Positions 11,783-23,879 of a stretch of DNA of 64,000 bases are shown one piece after another. Source of the DNA: Hexactinellida sp. DTS-2022 (taxonomy: Eukaryota; Porifera; Hexactinellida). The notes beneath the pieces are model-generated. The model worked only from the letters and a program-made list of their open reading frames with translations. It was not told the origin of the DNA and did not search any database. The stretch lies in contig JAPNXP010000002.1 in assembly GCA_028753945.1 (NCBI GenBank), positions 7,254,001 to 7,318,000 on the forward strand, given 5' to 3'. Each line of letters opens with the position of its first letter. The stretch's first letter is position 1. Both the position numbers and the translations under genes were made by a program.

Positions 11783-12086
11783 TAAGCATAATTAGATTCA
11801 AACAAAGTGGACTGCGGTAAGCAATATACTAACTGGACAGTATTCCCCTCCCACGGGCCTGAAGTGCATGTTGAAGTGTGGATTCTAAATTCCATTAAAA
11901 AAAACAAATTTTAGTCAAACGAAAGTAGACTAGGACAAGGAATATACTAAGTGGACAGTATTCCCCTCCCAAGGGCCAAAAGTGTATGTTGAAGTGTGAT
12001 TCTATATTACATAAATATACCTAATTTTAGTCAGACCAAAGTGGACTAGGACGAGCAATATACTAAGTGGACAGTCTCCCTCCAGT

Positions 12087-13792
12087 GGCGCCCAAGTTTC
12101 CAAAATGTCGGGATGGGGACTCACTTGATTTGTGCTAATATTTAATAGGAAACACGGGCGTCGCACGGCTCTGAAAACTCTCCGGCCAAACAGTTAAAGT
12201 GGTCCGGCCATAACCGGACCCTCCTATATAATATAGTAGAATAAATTAAAACTGGTCCGGCCATTGCCGGACCTGCCGGACCGCGTGCTACGCCTATGTT
12301 ATATATAACAGCATAACCACAATTCTCTAAATTGAAAATTTAAATTAGATATCAATAGTTTAAAATAGCCTAATAATGAATCCATACTCGTCAATATAAA
12401 TTCTAGCTATTTACTCTATTTGGCGGAAGTTCTATTATAAGTGCAAGTTTAACTCTACTATATTATTAGAAGTAATTATGCCGCACAGAATTTACGATAT
12501 AGATTAAATTCTTTATTCTATAGATTTTCAAATAATAACTCGATTTTATGAGAATTTTGGCATTATATAATTATTAAATCTATAACTTTGTATTAAAGTT
12601 GAAAATCGACACGGCATAATCACAAGAACAACTAATAAGGATCATTTTGTAGGGAAAGATTTCGCTCCACGACTTATGCATTTTGAAATATGCTAAGGTA
12701 TTCAAAGGTCACTCCCAGGAAATTTTGCGGATTATTTTTTACAAAATGTCTGCGATTTTGACCTCTAGTGGCGTCAAAAGGTTAAGCCAAACATGATGGC
12801 CGACTACTGTTGGTCCCTCAAAAGAGATACTTCCGGTTGAAGTCATAAAAGAAATCAACAGCAATGCACCTCTGATTTAGGATTGATTCTACTCACTAGA
12901 AAGTAGCATATACAAAAATACAACTGAATCTATTCTTAATTATGCAGTACAATGATTTTAAATAGAAATTTTTATAGAATTACACGAAATTATTTAAAAA
13001 ATAAAGAGCTGATTTTTCAAAAACCTTACGTGATAGAGAAAAACTGATTATATATTCGGCATCAGAATTGTCAAAAGCATACAATGTACTATTTGGTATT
13101 GAAGAACCAAAAATCTCTTGTGAGCCATGATTAAATTCGCTGATGAAGATATCCCAAAAGAAAGCGCACTCCATTAATATGACAGAAACTTGCATGTAAT
13201 TCGATTAATTGTATGTTTACTGCTTAAAGGAAGTCCACGCCTTGCAACACTAACAGAATTAATAGCCAAATTGAAATATTTAATCACTATACTGCAAAAT
13301 AATGCTATGTAATATGTGTAGATTTTAACACCATTTTTCCAAGAACATAATCTTTAAGCACGCTTAGACTTTTATCAAAAAAATATTGATCCTGAGTACT
13401 TGAAACTTTCAGAGGCCCTAATTTATACTAGAACCAACAAACGCAACCTATGTAAGGTAAAAAATAATGAATATATCATCCCCTTAGACCTGTGTAGGTG
13501 TAAAAATCAAGATTTTGGGATCTTTTACACCTCTTATCAGTTGTCATGGTACCATGGTAAAAGTACAAACCTCACATATCCTATAATGATTGCATTTTTA
13601 AGTGTAGTTACAATGAATAAATACTCCAATTTTGGAGCATTTGGTGGTATATTTTTTTAGATAAATTCAGCATATATTGGTCACGTTATCATTGGGATGA
13701 CGGCGGCACTTTCACAACATTATTCAATGGGAAACACAAAATATTCACAATTTGAATCTTCTTTTAAGTTTAAAGAATTTGACTAATGTATT
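12087..13792. other. Gene-free region
   Basis: Starts with a hAT-like end (CAGTGGCGCCCAAGTTTCC) and a GC-richer patch with repeated CCGGCCA / TCCGGC words (12180-12290); the other end is not found. Open frames at 12980-13195 (-) and 13400-13660 (+) show no recognisable domains. Confidence 0.4.
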
Positions 13793-14236
13793 ATGGAGTC
13801 ACAAAGTTAAATATGGCCAGTTTCCATAGAAGGTCTACACAAAGTTAATCAAAACACTACAATTTTTATATCAGCATGACTGGAAGCACATAAAAAGTCA
13901 TCAAAGATTTTTCTAGAAGATTCTGAAGTATATTCTTGTCAGGATGGATCATAACGTAGTAAATCCAATACCTGCAGGGCCAGCAGGGGCATAAAATGGA
14001 CCATCAGCTAAAAGTCCGTCAAATTCAATCGTATTGCTTAGCAAATTTGGATTTAGACTTATTAAAATGACTCTAAGCAGTTGAGATACTAAATTCATAT
14101 TTCTGCAAATTTTAATTTCTTTTACCATATATGGTCTTATGGATGCGCCACTTTTGATGACGGAGCAATTAATTATCTCACTAATGAGAAGTCGTTGCGA
14201 CTAGCTCTAACCATTTAACTATATTATGAGTATATA
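13793..14236 (+). mobile_element. TTAA element G2, partial
   Basis: Starts GGAGTCACAAAGTTAAATAT after a mutated TTAA (TTAT) and follows G1 (60823-61710) through the segment TGACGGAGCAATTAATTATC and GTCGTTGCGACT. Pogo MITE P1 interrupts it at 14237 and the remaining G half is not recognisable beyond it. Confidence 0.7.
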
Positions 14237-14783
14237 CAGTGTACTCCGCTTAATTGGGACACCGGTTAATCGGGACAGCCGCTTAATTGGGACAACTCCC
14301 CAAGAACCGAATCCTTTCCATAGAAGCTAATACTAAAATATTCGGTTAATCGGGACAAACTCCGCTTAATTGGGACAAACTCAACAAATTTGGAACAAAA
14401 TTGTGCTCGAAAAATATAAAGTTAATATTGATCAAAACAAATTTTAATAATCTTGGTCAATTCTCATTAAGGCATCACAAAATATCTAAATAGGGCCAAT
14501 TTTATTATTGAATTGTGTAAATCGAAATTCACCAGAGATTATCAACTTTGGTTCTGGCATAGTTTAAAACGGTCAACAGAATATTAAGGGTCATACTACG
14601 AGTTTGAGTAGAATCAAGTGTCCGCAGGCATTGGAGGAATCGTTGTAACATGTTTAAAACTAAAATTGTTGTAAATCGTAGGTAGATCACTACTTGACAG
14701 AATATTTTCGCTTAATTGGGATCTCCGCTTAATTGGGACAAGAGGCCTGGAACAAACGTGTCCCAATTAAGCGGAGTAGACTG
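14237..14783 (+). mobile_element. Pogo/Tigger-type MITE P1
   Basis: TA on both sides (14235-14236, 14784-14785). Ends CAGTGTACTCCGCTTAATTG and CCAATTAAGCGGAGTAGACTG are inverted repeats; CAGT termini and TA duplication are typical of the pogo/Tigger branch. Inside, further copies of CCGCTTAATTGGGACA occur near both ends. Length 547 bp; P2 is 546 bp in the same orientation. Confidence 0.88.
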
Positions 14784-14785
14784 TA

Positions 14786-15314
14786 GTAATAACGTCTCAT
14801 CTAATTTGTTGCTAAAATGTATTTGATATGATTTCATTTACAGTGTTTGTGTTTGTTGTTCCTAGCTAGGAACACTAAATTTACTTTAATCAACATATTT
14901 TTTTGAATAAATAAAGGAATAATGTACAAATTAATTTTGCATTGCAAAAACAAAAGCACGAGGGGCCGCCTACCAGCTGTCTAGACGGGACGGCTTCCAG
15001 ATTAATCCGGCCCTGCTTGGATGTGACGGGACACGTCTCTGGGGTGCACGGGACAAGGAGTGGAATGAATATTGAGCATTTAAAAATAGGTTTTTCAAAT
15101 ACAGAGGAACCCCTCGTATGGGGGCATCTCCGTTGAAGCGTAATTCGAGGGAGTGCCCCGATATACGGGATTCTAATCAGGGTGACCATCTCCTAATTCG
15201 AAAAAAAGGACATTTTATGATAATCATTGGAATTCGCATAAACACAAGAACTAGCACTTTCTCCTTATTGAAGCCTGATAGTTTTAATCTATTCGTTTGA
15301 TTGCATTATTTTAA
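14786..15314. other. Spacer between two pogo MITEs
   Basis: No recognised gene. A GC-richer patch at 14960-15190 contains CAGGGTGACCATCTCC, which resembles a hAT terminus, but no matching end is seen. GTTCCTAGCTAGGAAC (about 14859) is a short palindrome. Confidence 0.4.
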
Positions 15315-15316
15315 TA

Positions 15317-15862
15317 CAGTGTACTCCGCTTAATTGGGACACCGGTTAATCGGGACAGCCGCTTAATTGGGACAACGCCCCAAGAACAGAATCCTTTCGT
15401 TAGAAGCTATTACTAAATCTTCGGTTAATCGGGACAAACTCCGCTTAATCGGGACAAACTAAATAAATTTGGTTCAAAATTGGTGCTCGCTCAATAGAAA
15501 ATTCATATTGATCAGAACGAATTCTAATAATCTTTGCCAATACTGATGAAGGCAGGACAAAATATCTAATATTGTCTATTTCTTATTGATTTCCATGATA
15601 TCGAAATTTACCAGAGATTATGACCTTGTGGTTCAGGAATATATCAAACGGTCCTGAGAATATTAATGCTCATTATATGGGTTTGAGAAGAATCAAGGGT
15701 CCGCTGGCTTTGGAGGAATTGTTGTAACAGGTTTAAAACCAAAATTTGTGTAAATCACAGGTAAATCACCACTTTACAATGGTTTTTCGGTTAATTGGGA
15801 TCTCCGCTTAATTGGGACAAAAGGCCTGGAACAAACGTGTCCCAATTAAGCGGAGTAGACTG
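15317..15862 (+). mobile_element. Pogo/Tigger-type MITE P2
   Basis: TA flanks at 15315-15316 and 15863-15864. Ends are CAGTGTACTCCGCTTAATTG and AATTAAGCGGAGTAGACTG. It matches P1 along its length with scattered substitutions, so the two are separate insertions or an old duplication. Confidence 0.88.
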
Positions 15863-15864
15863 TA

Positions 15865-16378
15865 ATTGAATACGAATATTGAATGTTAGTAAATTAATAA
15901 TAATTTGCGAAATTGTTTGTCAAATGTTCTAATGTCTGTTTGCCATCATTTGCTATCGTATTTCTCGTTTGAACAAATTTATATCAATACCGATTCATTC
16001 TTTGTGAGCTTCGAATGCATTTCTCTGCAAGTCATATCAAAGTTCACTAAACTTTAAGAATTGATCCAACTGTTCTCTCGTAATTACAGCCCAATATTCA
16101 TCGATGCTCAGAGTTCCTATCGACAATTCGGGAAAGAGTCGTTTAAGTCTACACACCTCCTAAATAAATTATCATTCATTACAATTTCTGGGAAAAGTGA
16201 CATTGCTGATTCTTTAGAATTTTGTTTTCAATTAGTTCAACATCTTCTAATAAAAACCATTCTAAATTAATTTATGTTCATAAATTAAATTAAGAATCTC
16301 CCATGTTCGAAGAGTTAGTTGACAAGGCAACCATAGGATAATGTCCAGTCGCATTAAATCATGAACTTAGTGCTAATG
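15865..16378. other. Gene-free spacer
   Basis: An open frame at 16061-16270 (+) resembles nothing I recognise and lacks an ATG start. Otherwise AT-rich sequence. Confidence 0.4.
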
Positions 16379-16380
16379 TA

Positions 16381-16944
16381 CACTAGCCAGCCAAAAGTAT
16401 AAGAACAATAGGGATTTCAATGAACACATAATACTCGTCCAGTAACTTATTAACGGCTGTATAAACTACTCTGAATTGACTATAAATATCTTATTATAGA
16501 TATACATTACAAAATATTGTGATTTCAATTGTATTTTTAAAAAATTCACGAAGTGGCATAAGTGTTTCTGCCACGTGCCACTTGTGGCATAAGTGGCTCA
16601 AATGGAAATGTGGCTGTATCACAGCAGAAAATATTCGGTTTGAATTGAAATTATGCACTTAGAGTAATTTAACCATGTGTGATTCAAATCTGCTATCAGA
16701 ATTAATATATTAACATTGCATCTTAATCATCACAAATTAATTATTTAATTAGCTAATTATATATTTAATGAGTTTAACACCTCCATAAAAATGAAAATTC
16801 GAAAAATTTGATGTTTTATTATACTTTTCATATCCTTTCATGTTAATAGCCATTTTATAACATCTACTAATGATATTATGCTTGTATAACCTCAAATGTC
16901 TGAATACAAATTATTGCTGTTCAAATACTTTTGGCCGGTTAGTG
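16381..16944. mobile_element. Mariner-type MITE M2
   Basis: TA flanks at 16379-16380 and 16945-16946. Ends CACTAGCCAGCCAAAAGTAT and TACTTTTGGCCGGTTAGTG. It is the inverted-orientation counterpart of M1 at 2483-3045. The tyrosine recombinase frame opens directly after it. Confidence 0.86.
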
Positions 16945-16946
16945 TA

Positions 16947-18729
16947 GACTACGTTTTCTCACAACCAAAGAAGTTTACTAAATCTAATTCAATTTGTCCA
17001 CGAGATCCTATTCTACTTGGATGATATAAGTTTTGAAGCAGGACCTTCGATACGAGATATTTATGACCTTAATTCTGAATCTTCTGATTCACATGAAGAC
17101 TTCTCCGCTAGGGACATTGTCAATCCTTTTCGTCAGAACATGAGAATAACCTGTTCAAATCGAACTAACAATAATCTGAATGAGAGTTCGGATGAGGTTA
17201 ACGTTGATTCGAATCTGAATCTAATGGATAACGAAAAAATAATGAAGCAGTTCAGCAGGTTTTTACGAACGAAAGGTGGGGGCTGTAGAATGCGTAGACC
17301 TGTCGACGCTGATATAAGTTCTTTTCGACGTTTAATCGCTGGAATTGAATGGGATAACCTCTGGGATATTTCGAAAAAGAATACATACATAACTGAACAG
17401 TGTAATGGCGAATTGACACCTTCTACATTGTATGGGAGGTTGCGAGTATATGAAAGATTTTTCCATTTTTTATGTATTCAACACCATGGTTTTCTTCCCT
17501 CACCAGATCGCATTAAGTCAATGGAATCCATAATTAGATCTCTAAAAGAGGCTCTCGGGAAGGATTGACAAAAACGAAATGTTAAAACTATGGCTAATAG
17601 TAGAGAAAGGATTCATCGACCATATAGTATATTAAGAAAACGGCGGAATATACGTGAAAATGTTGAAGTTTAAACACTGTTTGAAATGATTTCTAAAGAT
17701 AAGAGTCTCTTTAAAGAGAGTGTATTTATCAAAATCCGAAATGATTTAATTGTTGAAATTATTTTGCCTAATTCACAACGTTCTGGTATCATTAGCGGAT
17801 TGTTAGTCAAGAAAGTTATAAATGCGGAGCATAATAAAAATTCTGACAACAATTTTTATTTATATATTCAAAATCATAAAACTGGTTATAATCAACCGGC
17901 AATTATATATCTTCATTCTGAAATATTAAATTTTTTATTCTTCTTCGTTACTGTTATGCTGAATTTGTTACCATATATGGATCGCTTAAAAGATGTGATA
18001 ACGATTGTTATGTATTCCAAACATGGCGATTTGACTCACTTACTCAAGTAATGTTAGTAATTGTTTCCGTTCTGGATTGAAACTTTATGGAATTGATGAT
18101 CCTGATGGTAAACCAACTCATTATCGAAAAGCAGCTCTAATTTAATCAGCATGCATTCTCCATCTCTTCCGGAACCATTGAGCCAATTTATGTGCCATGA
18201 TCGGTCTACTGCTGAGCGTCATTATCGGCTACACATTTCTCATCAATTTTAATCTCAAGTCTTTAATGAACTTGCTCCCTGTCAGTCACTACAGAATCAA
18301 ATTGATACTACTATTGATGCATCAGATCAAACAACAACTCATCACGAAGTTGACCCAATTGAAATTGAAATCGATATACAAGATTTACATGATATAACAG
18401 TAGATACAGAAATTTGTCCTGATCCTGCATCTACGATTTCAAGTACAGTATCTACTCCTTGTGATACTTTTCCAACGAGTTATGCTTCAAATCAACGATT
18501 GTCTCAATATCAAGAATAGTGTGTGACGAAAATTCTGAACCTACTACAGCAACCAAATATTTTGCTTCCCGAAATGGCAAGAGTTATTTAGAGATCAATT
18601 AGAGGAAAACATATTTTTTACCACTTTGAAATATTAATTGAACGTGCGCTAAACTATCAAAATATTACAAATGATGATGTTTTAGAATTAGCTATTCAAA
18701 CTGAGCAATTCTCTCCAATAGGGGAGTAA
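16947..18729 (+). pseudogene. Degenerate tyrosine recombinase (site-specific integrase fold)
   Basis: One reading frame holds most of the protein from 16948 to 18519, with stops at 17566 (TGA) and 17671 (TAA) and a local frame slip near 18050-18180. The N-terminal part has an acidic, Asn/Ser-rich head, then a segment (about 17230-17570) reading SRFLRTKGGG, WDNLW and LYGRLRVYERFFHFL that looks like a SAM-like core-binding domain. The catalytic part shows NSQRSG (Arg of box I, about 17770), YIQNHKTGY (the beta-strand Lys, about 17870), THYRKAA (box II Arg, about 18120, shifted frame) and CHDRSTAERHYRLH (about 18195). The last has His nine residues before Tyr, the standard spacing of H and the nucleophilic Tyr. 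Such recombinases mobilise Crypton-type and DIRS/Ngaro elements; no reverse transcriptase is visible here. I cannot assign the element. B2 cuts it at 18764. Confidence 0.75.
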
Positions 18730-18769
18730 CTAAAAACAGAATTTGTCTCTTTGGCATCATTAAGGTTAA

Positions 18770-19454
18770 CCGTAGACTGCCGGAGTAATTTTCAGGAAAA
18801 TAGCATACCCTGTAGTTCTTTGAATTTAATATTTAGAACCTAATAATTTGAAATTCAACAAGAGCTCAATAATATATCAACATTCCAGAATTTTTGAAAA
18901 ATTTTTATAAAGGATTTCGACAAAAAGAGATGTCACATACTTTCTCTTTAAATCGATATAACGCCGTTAACATGTAAGTAATCCTTTGTTTTTAAACTTG
19001 AATAATGACGACTATCTTATTAGTCATCAGATCTCAAAAATTGAACAAATCCGATTCACTAAACGAAAGTTACTTCTTTTTAAAAAAATCGGCAAATTTG
19101 TTTTTGATGAACCATGGATTACGAAAAATTACATATATTTGAGTTATATCTATCACAACTCTGTATTAGTCCAACCAAATATACTCAAATTGATATTATT
19201 TAGTCTAATATCTTCTTTCGGATATTTCTACGGTGAAATTATAACATTTATTATTTAGAAAAGCAAGTGGCGGGCAAGTGGAGCATTTCACTTTTATGCT
19301 ACGTCATCATAACAATTTCGGAAAATTTTGATTTTTTGAATGAAACCGATAGAGAGTACAAAACAATGTCTAAATCCCAATTTTCTTGAAATTATAATTA
19401 TTTGATCGACCTGTTTTCCTCCTGGCACAACGTGTATCAGTAGGCAGTCTACAG
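18770..19454 (+). mobile_element. TTAA element D1
   Basis: Flanked by TTAA at 18766-18769 and 19455-19458. Ends CCGTAGACTGCC and GGCAGTCTACAG are inverted repeats. Length 685 bp. It carries CGTTAACATG at about 18964-18973, the unoccupied counterpart of the TTAA that in D2 holds A3 and B1. An open frame at 18986-19258 is shared with D2 but starts with TTG and looks incidental. Confidence 0.87.
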
Positions 19455-19458
19455 TTAA

Positions 19459-20700
19459 GGATGCTTGCTTCGGAATTCTGGGGAATTAATCAACAAAGTG
19501 AAATTTCGAGATTAGTGTGAAATATATTACTACTATATCATGGAATTATGCTGGAATTGAAAATTTTCAAAAATCAGTCCTCTATCCCCTTCAGGGGACA
19601 TTTTAGTGACGTCATTATTTATGTTTTGGCAATTAAATGAATGTATATGTACATTTATTCACATTTATTCACATTTATATACATGTATTATATTCTATAT
19701 TCCATTTATATGGAATAGAATACATTTTATAATTTTTAGATGTACCAGTGGTACAGTTGGTAGCATATCGGAACGGTATGCAAGTGTTCCTGGGTTCATA
19801 CCCCAAACGTGGCATATCTTTTTGTCAACCAACTATAATAATACCTACTCATAAGCTTTATTCATATAATCTTATACAATATGGACTAAGTACATATAAC
19901 AAAAGGTAACTAACATGTATAATGACAACAATAACAATTTCAGATAATTCTTTAATTACATTTTGCTCTAAAAAGTGTCCCAAAAGAACGTGGAATGCTA
20001 TAAACTGTTCCAATTCATGCCAAAACTTACACATTATTCAAAATACAATGTTGAAAACTATCGTCGAGTGTTATATTAGTATATACTAAGTATATTATTA
20101 CATAATACACCTATGATTCGTGCGTATTAGCTTGATTATTTCGCATAATCTTTAACCTTAATTTACTCAAAACGAGATTTTTTGACAAACCTTGACTTAT
20201 TTTATGTTGAAGTACTGAAGCAAACACTCCAAATATTCCAGGCTTATGTATAAACTTTATTTTGCAAGCACTTTGGACATAATGAACAATTGGTGTATGT
20301 GCTACATGGGGAAGAAGGTGAAAAATGTGATTTTTTGACCTTTTTTTGACAATTTCTAATGCATCAAATAAAATAATATGTTCTAAACATTTTACAGGTT
20401 TGAAGTGCTTTCAAAATTTAGTACTCGTGGTAATGATTAATCACTGAAATTATTGGAGTGATACGAATGATTTTCGTCGGACGAAAAAGTCGATTATTCT
20501 CAATACAGCAGTGTTACTGACATAGGATGCCAAAAATAAAGTTATTCAATCACATGCCAAAATAGATCTAAGTAATTTATTGAAGTATGCTTATAATTTT
20601 AGTTGGCGAATTACAATTTATGTTTCACTTCTAACACTTCACTTTTACATTATTGGTGAAACTACCCATACCCCTAAAACACTTTTCGCGGCAAGCATCC
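19459..20700 (+). mobile_element. TTAA element C2
   Basis: Flanked by TTAA at 19455-19458 and 20701-20704, both shared with its neighbours. Ends GGATGCTTGCTTCGG and GCGGCAAGCATCC. Length 1242 bp, close to C1 (1259 bp). It contains a tRNA-like stretch at 19744-19815. Confidence 0.82.
19744..19815 (+). other. tRNA-like sequence (possible SINE head)
   Basis: TGGTACAGTTGGTAGC resembles a polymerase III A box and CCTGGGTTCATACCCC, about 45 nt downstream, a B box with a T-arm (TGGG/CCCA). The D and anticodon stems do not pair well, so it is not a functional tRNA. A tRNA-derived SINE fragment is the likeliest reading. C1 lacks it. Confidence 0.4.
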
Positions 20701-21422
20701 TTAAATTACCCCACGTGAATGAATGTTCTTGTATTAATTAATTTGTAATTGTGAGAAATAGATACCTATACGATACAAAGCAATAAACCAAAAAGAAAAT
20801 GTGCCTATCTATTATACGATTTATTTTTTGTCGGTTTCAAAATTTGGCAACTACAAATCTCCCATAGGGCGATTTCCAAAAGTGGTGGTCGATATTATGG
20901 GGTAATTTGGCAATGCGGCCACCAATGTTTGTAATCAGAATCAATATTTAAAGATTATAAGCGTACGGAGTTGGTAGACGGTTTACATTTTTGAATTATG
21001 ACTTGGAATTTTCTTTTCAAACATTTTATCAAATTTCGGATTAAAAGATGACCGTTTTATTCATTTTTTTATTTCAAAAGGTCGTATTATTTTTATTTAT
21101 ATCTTATCAAAATTCTAAACCGTCCACCAACCGCCCATGACGATGATCTATCTTATAGATCACACAGTATTGGTCTTTAGCTAATATTGATCTTAAAAGC
21201 CACACACTTATCTGGTGGAGTCTGAAGAAATCCCCCTATGGGACTTTTGTATTAGCAGAAAACTGGAAGCCCCATAAAATCGAAATTATAGAAGTTAATT
21301 TGATTTCGTTTCAGATTGGAACCAGCTATAATGTCTTCCATCATATATGTGAAATTCAAGGGCCTAACTTCCAAACGAAATTTATGTGTTTTTTGACTAA
21401 ATCTGCCCTAATTTAACCTTAA

Positions 21423-22189
21423 GGAAAGTAACGCTGGTTCCGCCTTTAAATCGACCACAATTAGAAATGTCCAAATTTTTCTATAATTTTACACACACTG
21501 CGGAAGGATGTTATCTTTCGATAGTACTTTGTTTTTCATCGATCGACGATTATTTCCAGAGATATGAACGTTTTAAAGATGGTTCAGACTATAAATGCAT
21601 TAGTGAATATCCATAACTCACTACTCGTCACTAATAGCAAGGACATAGTGTATAAGCTATTTTAATACTGCTAGCACTCTAACATAAGGCATCTTCAACT
21701 AATTTTCTTTGAAATTCTATATTTAAATTTCATAGAGAATAATATAGTACTAAAGCTTATTTCTGAAGAATTTGATTAAGAGTAAATTCTATAAATCGGT
21801 CTAATCCATACTACTATGTCCCCTTGAGTTACTCGACGCATGTACTAATATCAAAAAGTCAAATCTTTCTTCTGAATTGCTCGATTTTAGAAAAACGGAC
21901 GGTTTTCCAACATTTGAGCCACTTTTGTGCTCCCAAGGGCTCCAGTTTGTATATTAAGGACGAATTCGGACAATCCGAACTGAAACTGGTCTTAGTAACT
22001 TATTATAGTGCTTTATTCCGAATTTCGGCGATATAAGTTCATAAAGTTCCCCGAAATATGATTTTAAATTTGTGGCAGTCTATAATTAGTTACGGTGGTT
22101 TTCAAGTGGCAGAAGGATTTTCGACAGGTCTACAGCGAAGAATATTGATTCGGGAAGGAATTAAAATCAGCCATCTTGCTGGAATTCAA
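21423..22189. other. Gene-free, old repeat start
   Basis: Begins GGAAAGTAACGCTGGTTCCGCC, also found at about 4391, and both are followed by a segment ending TATAAGCTATTTTAA. No coding recognised. Confidence 0.4.
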
Positions 22190-22540
22190 TCACTGATAGT
22201 GTCTAAAAGTTAGAACTGAGCTCCAGTTAGCTTTTGAATTCTGATTTTCTCACTTTTGATGGTCACATGACACTCCTTATATGGGCATTCGAGATTATTA
22301 GCAAGGAACGATTTGGTTCTGAGTGATTTTTGACTTTACAATGATTCAGAAATGATATATCAATGTGATTATTTATTTAGAGCTAAGCACTAGAGTCTCC
22401 CGTTTAGGAGATATAAATTTGCATATGTCATCAAAATTGGTCACATTCACACTACCATTTAGGGAAATCTCGAAAACTGTGCGCGCTAGGCTCACAAAAT
22501 GTATTATTCACATGTGAGAAACCATGTGTGCTGATCATTT
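22190..22540 (+). repeat. Dispersed repeat F1
   Basis: Shares GTCATCAAAATTGGTCACAT, a GAGCTAAGC..CTAGAGTCT segment and TCACAAAATGTATTATT with F2 (27405-28010) and F3 (38280-38640). Diverged, boundaries unclear. Confidence 0.5.
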
Positions 22541-23114
22541 TTCACTAGTTTAACTTGAATATATCTCTTTTCCTCTCTGAGTTACAAATTAGTTTAAACC
22601 ATTTCTAAGCATCATTATTGGCCTCCGAATGTTCAAGTCGCTCGATCTTGGAACGAATAGACCTTTCTAATCAACCTTCGACCTTGGGCGTCCAAGGTCA
22701 AGGTCGAAAAAAATTGTTCCTAAAAGTTGTCCCCCCCAGGAAAGATCTCACTCCTACAAAGATCGGCAGCTATGTATGTAGGTATGTAATGGAACTAAGG
22801 AATGTGAAAGCAGTAATTAGTTAAAATATATTTGAAAACAATGAGTCCTGGTTAATTAATTCGATATATTAGTATATAGCACATACTACTAATCTGGACA
22901 AATTGCATGTGAGTCTCGTTAGTACGGGATGAACTATTTCAATATAAGTTTCATTGCGTGCCCTTCAAACTCGTAGGTTCCAAATCGATCAGTGAGTGAA
23001 GGGAATTATGCTTTCCCTATGATTTCAACTATCGAGAAGCTTCACAGTAATGACTTAGAATGTAACTATCAACAGAAAACAGTTTTAGGGATTATATATG
23101 TTTCATGAATTCAT
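22541..23114. other. Gene-free spacer
   Basis: An open frame at 22618-22824 starts with TTG and resembles nothing known. No repeat ends seen. Confidence 0.4.
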
Positions 23115-23274
23115 CTTTGGCGTAGCCAGCTTTTTGAATTAGGGGGGCAATGTAGTTTCAAATTCAACTGCAGTTAGTCGTCATTAGTCATCACTAAAAC
23201 TTAGGAACAATATAATTGTAAATCAATGACCTTTATTAATATCCAGGTCACCAGGTGGTATTAGACCGATAGAC

Positions 23275-23665
23275 CATACCATACCTGTCAGCCGTACAGG
23301 GATTCTCTGGACAGTCCAGAGATTTTTCCCTTGTCCAGGCGTACAGGAATTTAATACATTTGTCCAGGGACTTTTATTTGGAGCAAACATATTTTGTTTC
23401 AACTACATGACATAATTTTATATCTTGGTTCGTGCAAATTAAACGTAATTATCCATTTGGCCAAGAATTCTCTGGACATTATGTAGATTTCGTAAGTTGT
23501 TACAGTGATTGTCTGTCATAAGTTTTGTAGGTATTGAAAATGCAAATGTTGTTTTTGTAATATTGTATACAGTATATTGAGCGAACGTGGCCAACGAGTG
23601 AGGTTTTGTAGGGGTGTCCAGGGAAATTACCCTTTGTCCAGGGAATTCCCGATGTCAGTCCAGTG
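23275..23665. repeat. Repeat Q-like copy
   Basis: Begins CATACCTGTCAGCCGTACAG and carries several TCCAGGGA / GTACAGG words on both sides, ending GATGTCAGTCCAGTGATTTG. It resembles the Q fragments at 604 and 44310. Confidence 0.5.
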
Positions 23666-23879
23666 ATTTGATGGTATATGCAATTTCCCAAGGTATCCAC
23701 CGATTGGGATAGATTCAGTGTTCCGCAACCTTTTTGAAACTCGAGGCCAATTTTCTTGAGCCCACAGCTGTGCCGGCCACAATAAAAATTAAAAAATTCC
23801 CTTCGTGTATCATTTATTTTGAGGGGTTATGTAGTAATATATACTATATGTTTTATTGTCAAATAAGTGGATAACTCTA

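Larger units (their letters stand above)
9161..12086. repeat. Satellite R117, right block
   Basis: Units of roughly 115-118 bp continue after H1 (AGCA..ATACTAA cores near 9247, 9364, 9481, 9596, 9711, 9827, 9940, 10056, 10173 and onward). Unit types I and II occur in irregular order here. It is interrupted by MITE K1 (10255-10497) and by K2 (10846-11782), which itself holds a Helitron. At 12087 it stops at a sequence beginning CAGTGGCGCCCAAG, which resembles a hAT end. A single diverged, inverted unit lies at about 33100-33240. Confidence 0.83.
18764..21418 (+). mobile_element. TTAA element B2, holding D1 and C2
   Basis: Outer TTAA at 18760-18763 and 21419-21422. B elements begin GGTTAAATTACCCCACG, as intact B1 shows. 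In B2 the start is split: GG at 18764-18765 and the internal TTAA at 18766, then D1, TTAA, C2, TTAA, and B2 resumes at 20705 with ATTACCCCACG. Subtracting the insertions gives 720 bp, exactly B1's length. It ends CTAATTTAACC. Confidence 0.85.

Noticed and set aside
18986-19258. Open frame in D1 that is nearly identical in D2 (44963-45169, minus strand), suggesting a conserved small protein
   Set aside because: It starts with TTG, and the similarity extends over the whole non-coding element. Recent common origin of the two copies explains it.
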